Below, piece after piece: positions 13,453 to 15,508 of a DNA stretch of 15,508 bases. The number at the start of each line of letters is the position of its first letter. Within the stretch, counting starts at the first letter, position 1. Location: positions 1-15,508 of the forward strand of contig JBAZJN010000023.1 of assembly GCA_041651295.1 (NCBI GenBank). The letters are read 5' to 3'. Source of the DNA: JBAZJN01 sp041651295 (lineage in GTDB: Bacteria; Patescibacteriota; UBA1384; XYA2-FULL-43-10; CAINNR01). A program made the translations under genes and the position numbers. The notes under the pieces were generated by a model, which did not search any database, was not told the origin of the DNA, and saw only the letters and a program-made list of their open reading frames with translations.

Positions 13453-13499
13453 CTCTTATTTGACGATAGAGAAATAAACCAAAACAGGAGGGACGAAAG

Positions 13500-13655
13500 A
13501 TGAAAAAAATATGGAAACAAGTCGATGGTAAAAATGGATGGTCAAAAAAGGACGGGAACGGATCTCCTTGGGAATGTACGAAACCCATGCCCGGTGGTGG
13601 ATGTATAACGAAAAATCTTAAAAACAAACGTGATGCGATAAATTTTATAAAATAA
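13500..13655 (+). CDS. 51-aa basic protein with two Cys
   Basis: ATG 13500 is preceded by AGGAGG at 8 bases, the best ribosome binding site in this part. The product begins MKKIWKQVDGKNGWSKKDG and has WECTKPMPGGGC in the middle and a Lys-rich, helical end (NLKNKRDAINFIK). The pair of Cys in CTKPMPGGGC could bind metal or form a disulfide. No family is recognised. A promoter stands immediately upstream, so it may be strongly expressed. Confidence 0.7.
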   Translation: MKKIWKQVDGKNGWSKKDGNGSPWECTKPMPGGGCITKNLKNKRDAINFIK

Positions 13656-13693
13656 ACACCCCGGCCCGGACGGGAAAAATGGAGGGAAAGACA

Positions 13694-13843
13694 ATGAAGG
13701 CAACAATGGAAAAATACGGAAGCAGAAATTGGTCGGTATGGTTGATACTGCCAGACGGCGAGCGCGAGCTTGTCGCGGTAACGGTGTATAAAAGGGGTGC
13801 GGAAAGCGTCCTGGCAATGGTAAACGCATTGATACGTAATTAA
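13694..13843 (+). CDS. 49-aa hypothetical protein
   Basis: GGAGGG lies 7 bases before ATG 13694. The product MKATMEKYGSRNWSVWLI continues with LPDGERELVAVTVYKRGAES and ends in a helix (VLAMVNALIRN). The pattern is strand-strand-strand-helix and looks like a small folded domain. It is not recognised. The stop codon is part of the first arm region of the double hairpin that follows. Confidence 0.7.
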   Translation: MKATMEKYGSRNWSVWLILPDGERELVAVTVYKRGAESVLAMVNALIRN

Positions 13844-13893
13844 ACCCGCGCTTGCGGCGGGTCCGGCGGTAGAGTGCCGCCGCTGATGAGGCC
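13841..13893 (+). ncRNA. Double hairpin resembling an incomplete type II hammerhead ribozyme
   Basis: A 6-bp hairpin (ACCCGC 13844-13849 with GCGGGT 13857-13862) is followed by one C, then a second 6-bp hairpin (CGGCGG 13864-13869 with CCGCCG 13877-13882), and immediately CTGATGA (13883-13889). In a type II hammerhead the order is GAAA, stem III, U-H cleavage site, stem I, CUGAUGA, stem II. Here AAA before stem III, UC between stems and CUGAUGA fit exactly, but the G of GAAA is T (part of the TAA stop codon) and no stem II can be formed. It is probably inactive, or a chance likeness. Confidence 0.35.
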
Positions 13894-13922
13894 AAAAACA
13901 ATAAAATAAGGAGGAAAACAAC

Positions 13923-14249
13923 ATGACAACGAAAACAGAAGCGAAGCATACGGAATTGCCGTGGAATTTTGAAAGAGCAACATCCGGTTTTAGAAAACCT
14001 GACACAGGCGACTTGATGATACTTAACGAGGGAAAAATATGCCCGGCTATTGTTTGGAGTTGGGGTGGAAGTGATAAAACAGGAAACACCAACGCCGCCT
14101 TTATCGTCCGTGCGTGTAATAATTTTGAAGGCTTGCTGGAGGCTTGCAAAGCATCTTTGGACGCATTGACGCAAAACAAAACGTTCGCGGCGGATATTGA
14201 CGCTGTTAAAATTTGGTTAGGTGCGGCCATAACCAAAGCCGAAGGATAA
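13923..14249 (+). CDS. 108-aa phage protein of the HTPxPW...NAxxIVxA kind
   Basis: AAGGAGG precedes ATG 13923 at a good distance. The product begins with HTELPWNFERA (residues 10-20), then a central region with ICPAIVWSWGG, and FIVRACNNFEGLLEACKASLDAL (about 60-82), ending in AITKAEG. This layout (HTP-PW at the front, NA.FIVRACN in the middle, a helix with LLEA) matches a very widespread but uncharacterised set of small phage proteins. The role is unknown. It is the longest gene in the small-gene cluster. Confidence 0.85.
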   Translation: MTTKTEAKHTELPWNFERATSGFRKPDTGDLMILNEGKICPAIVWSWGGSDKTGNTNAAFIVRACNNFEGLLEACKASLDALTQNKTFAADIDAVKIWLGAAITKAEG

Positions 14250-14287
14250 AACTTTTAAATGGATGTAAAAAAGGAAGTAAAATAAAC

Positions 14288-14344
14288 ATGCCCCAGCTTT
14301 CGCCAGGAGCGGAGATCGGCGGCCAGGTGGAGGATTTTAAATGA
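14288..14344 (+). CDS. 18-codon possible leader gene
   Basis: ATG 14288 opens a short frame (MPQLSPGAEIGGQVEDFK) with AAGGAAG 12 bases upstream; its stop overlaps the next start (ATGA). The GGAGG used by the next gene lies inside it. It could be a leader peptide coupling translation, or no gene at all. Confidence 0.3.
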   Translation: MPQLSPGAEIGGQVEDFK

Positions 14345-14562
14345 CGTTTAAATTTCACAACGATTTCCACGGCACGACCGCGACCGCCACGGCGCGGGAC
14401 TGGCGGTTGACGCAACGGCAAGTCCGGCGAATCTGGCGAACGCTGTGCGGCGAAACCGATTGCGATTGCGGCTACGGCGGCGTGGAGGGACCGAATAAAT
14501 ACCGACTGAAAAAATTAGGCGGGATATTGTTTTATGAAGGGGCCGAGGTAATACCACAATGA
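14341..14562 (+). CDS. 73-aa Cys-containing small phage protein
   Basis: The product begins MTFKFHNDFHGT, then LTQRQVRRIWRTLCGETDCDCGYGG and a basic, strand-rich end. The pattern F-H-N-D-F-H-x-T followed by L-x-x-x-Q-x-R-R-I and LCG-x-x-x-C-x-CG occurs in many small phage proteins of unknown function. The three Cys may bind zinc or iron. GGAGG precedes ATG 14341, and the stop overlaps the next start (ATGA), so it is coupled to the 61-aa protein. Confidence 0.8.
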   Translation: MTFKFHNDFHGTTATATARDWRLTQRQVRRIWRTLCGETDCDCGYGGVEGPNKYRLKKLGGILFYEGAEVIPQ

Positions 14563-14744
14563 AAAAAGAAAAACCAAGAATAACGTTGACGAAAGACGAT
14601 AATATTGTAGTCAGATATAGGGGAAAAAGATACGAATTGTATTTTGACAAACCGCATTATACGATTTTTGTCGGTGAGACAGGCGGCGGGGCATTAGTTG
14701 AAATATTTGCCGAAGGAAAAATTGAGTATTGGCCAACGTGGTAA
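14559..14744 (+). CDS. 61-aa beta-rich hypothetical protein
   Basis: ATG 14559 overlaps the previous stop by four bases. The protein has alternating strands (ITLTKDDNIVVRYRGKRYELYF, then YTIFVGE) and ends EYWPTW. It has no Cys, signal peptide or recognised motif. The small size and coupled translation suggest it works with the 73-aa protein, which is inference. Confidence 0.65.
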   Translation: MKKEKPRITLTKDDNIVVRYRGKRYELYFDKPHYTIFVGETGGGALVEIFAEGKIEYWPTW

Positions 14745-14756
14745 ACTTAAAATAAT

Positions 14757-14858
14757 ATGAAAAATTACGGTAATCTGCCCGAACACTTACCCAACGGAAC
14801 AATGGTAAAAATCGGGCGGCACACAGTTGAGCTTGTCCGGGCCGGTAAAGATGAATAA
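14757..14858 (+). CDS. 33-aa possible small protein
   Basis: A frame from ATG 14757 to TAA encodes MKNYGNLPEHLPNGT followed by MVKIGRHTVELVRAGKDE. No good ribosome binding site is seen. The sequence looks protein-like (NGTMVKIG.HTVEL), and its end overlaps the start of the next gene. It may be a true small gene; confidence is low because of its length. Confidence 0.4.
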   Translation: MKNYGNLPEHLPNGTMVKIGRHTVELVRAGKDE

Positions 14859-15036
14859 CAAGCAAAAGGGCGGCTACGAAATGGAGTTAAAGGAAGCCGA
14901 CCGCGCCGAGTTGCAAGATTGGAACACGGCTTGGGGACATCGCAATCGCGGCGACATCATAACGGTTGACGATTACCGGCTTTGGAAGAAAAGAAAACGC
15001 AAATTAGAACGGCAACAAGACGAATGTTACGAGTAA
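14851..15036 (+). CDS. 61-aa charged hypothetical protein
   Basis: The frame is taken from ATG 14851, overlapping the previous stop; an alternative start is ATG 14881, after AAGGG. The product has LKEADRAELQDWNTAWGHRNRGDIITVDDYRLWKKRK and a strongly basic/acidic helix at the end with one Cys. No family is recognised. A DNA- or RNA-binding role could be guessed from the basic WKKRKRKLERQ stretch, but nothing more supports it. Confidence 0.6.
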   Translation: MNNKQKGGYEMELKEADRAELQDWNTAWGHRNRGDIITVDDYRLWKKRKRKLERQQDECYE

Positions 15037-15062
15037 AAACAAACAAACGAAAGGAAACTGCG

Positions 15063-15508
15063 ATGAACATTACAAGTAAATGGCTAACAGAAAAAGGTGC
15101 ATGTCGGTCCGGTAAAAACTGGTTTATTGCACAAAAAGAAACGAATGGTATTAAGGTTATTAAAACTCTAATAGATATTGAAAAACTGGACTGGGCTAAT
15201 TGGTTGATCGTGCGGATAATGAAACGAAAACAATATTTAGCCTACGCAATTTTTGCGGCTGAACAGGTATTAGATATTTTTGAAAAGAAATATCCAGAAG
15301 ACAAACGCCCACGCAAGGCGATTGAAACGGCAAGAAAGTGTTTAGAAAGCGATACAACAGGAACCGCCGCCGACGCCGCCGCCGCCGACGCCGCCGCCGC
15401 CTACGCCGCCGCCTACGCCGCCCACGCCGCCCACGCCGCCGACGCCGCCGACGCCGCCGACGCCGCCGCCCACGCCGCCCACGCCGCCTACGCCGCCTAC
15501 GCCGCCTA
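15063..15508 (+). CDS. Imm5-like phage protein with Ala-rich repeats, cut by right edge
   Basis: AAGGAAA precedes ATG 15063; the frame is open to the edge (148 codons). Residues 5-14 (SKWLTEKGAC) match the first part of many phage-encoded proteins of this kind. Residues 76-94 (KYPEDKRPRKAIETARKCL) match the PDDxRPRxAIEAAR core of the Imm5-like family, named from toxin-immunity contexts; phage members have no proven role. From residue 102 the protein is a low-complexity repeat of Ala-Ala-X or Ala-Ala-Ala-X with X being Asp, Tyr or His. This is likely a long amphipathic helix. No toxin gene is seen beside it in the window. Confidence 0.8.
   Translation, partial: MNITSKWLTEKGACRSGKNWFIAQKETNGIKVIKTLIDIEKLDWANWLIVRIMKRKQYLAYAIFAAEQVLDIFEKKYPEDKRPRKAIETARKCLESDTTGTAADAAAADAAAAYAAAYAAHAAHAADAADAADAAAHAAHAAYAAYAA
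15366..15508 (+). repeat. GCCGCC(G/T/C)AC tandem repeat
   Basis: The stretch consists only of GCC codons and GAC, TAC or CAC codons. Most units are 9 bases, some have three or four GCC. The variable codon changes only at its first base, and identical codons come in runs (D D, Y Y, H H, D D D, H H, Y Y), as expected from slippage or local duplication. It runs off the window edge. Confidence 0.95.

Noticed and set aside
13397..14236. A 279-codon minus-strand open frame opposite the small-gene cluster
   Set aside because: It lies against several plus-strand genes with strong ribosome binding sites and familiar phage layouts; its own composition (Phe/Cys/His/Ser-rich) is typical of antisense shadow.
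15366..15508. Diversity-generating retroelement target
   Set aside because: Such elements mutate adenines in a template and would change both first and second codon bases; here only the first base varies, no template repeat or reverse transcriptase is seen, and slippage explains the runs.

Overview
The window reads as part of a tailed double-stranded DNA phage or prophage genome (Caudoviricetes) at moderate GC. It holds a nearly complete DNA packaging and head module on the minus strand, and a replication and accessory module on the plus strand. No integrase, ribosomal RNA, tRNA or host housekeeping gene is visible. Shine-Dalgarno sites (AGGAG, AGGAAA) and sigma70-type promoters are clear, and three proteins carry Sec signal peptides, so the host is a bacterium. 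The Thr-Asn-rich secreted style and N-terminal signal peptides remind me of uncultivated Gram-negative lineages such as the PVC group, but the host cannot be fixed from this window.

Left part (1-9864, minus strand). In transcription order the genes are: large terminase, a 45-aa basic protein, an HNH endonuclease, portal, a signal-peptide Thr/Asn-rich protein, a coiled-coil protein, scaffold, SU10/HK97-type major capsid protein, a 137-aa protein, a second signal-peptide protein, and the start of a third signal-peptide protein that looks like a fibre or baseplate protein and runs off the left edge. No head maturation protease is seen, and the tail genes must lie to the left. A promoter overlaps the terminase stop codon, and a hairpin covers the ribosome binding site of the capsid gene.

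Middle (9865-12750). Divergent promoters at about 9855-9925 drive the terminase leftward and an early operon rightward. The early operon has a folded leader, a 54-aa acidic protein and a replicative helicase that joins a DnaB N-domain to a RepA/AAA_25-type ATPase. After the helicase comes a non-coding stretch of 460 bases with eight GTGGACG-type repeats in both orientations and an AT-rich tract, a good candidate for a replication origin or pac site. It is followed by a convergent gene, probably the small terminase subunit.

Right part (12751-15508, plus strand). A divergent control region leads into a run of about ten very small genes, many of them coupled by ATGA-type overlaps or preceded by strong Shine-Dalgarno sites. 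Several look like small accessory proteins common in phages. Between two of them lies a double hairpin resembling a type II hammerhead ribozyme that lacks key parts. The right edge cuts an Imm5-like protein with a GCC-rich repeat encoding Ala-Ala-(Asp/Tyr/His) units.

Together, the left module packages DNA and builds the head, while the middle and right modules act early in replication and host takeover. The most unusual points are the signal peptides inside a virion operon, the two terminase genes predicted to be leaderless with the same spacing, the iteron-like array, and the hammerhead-like fold.
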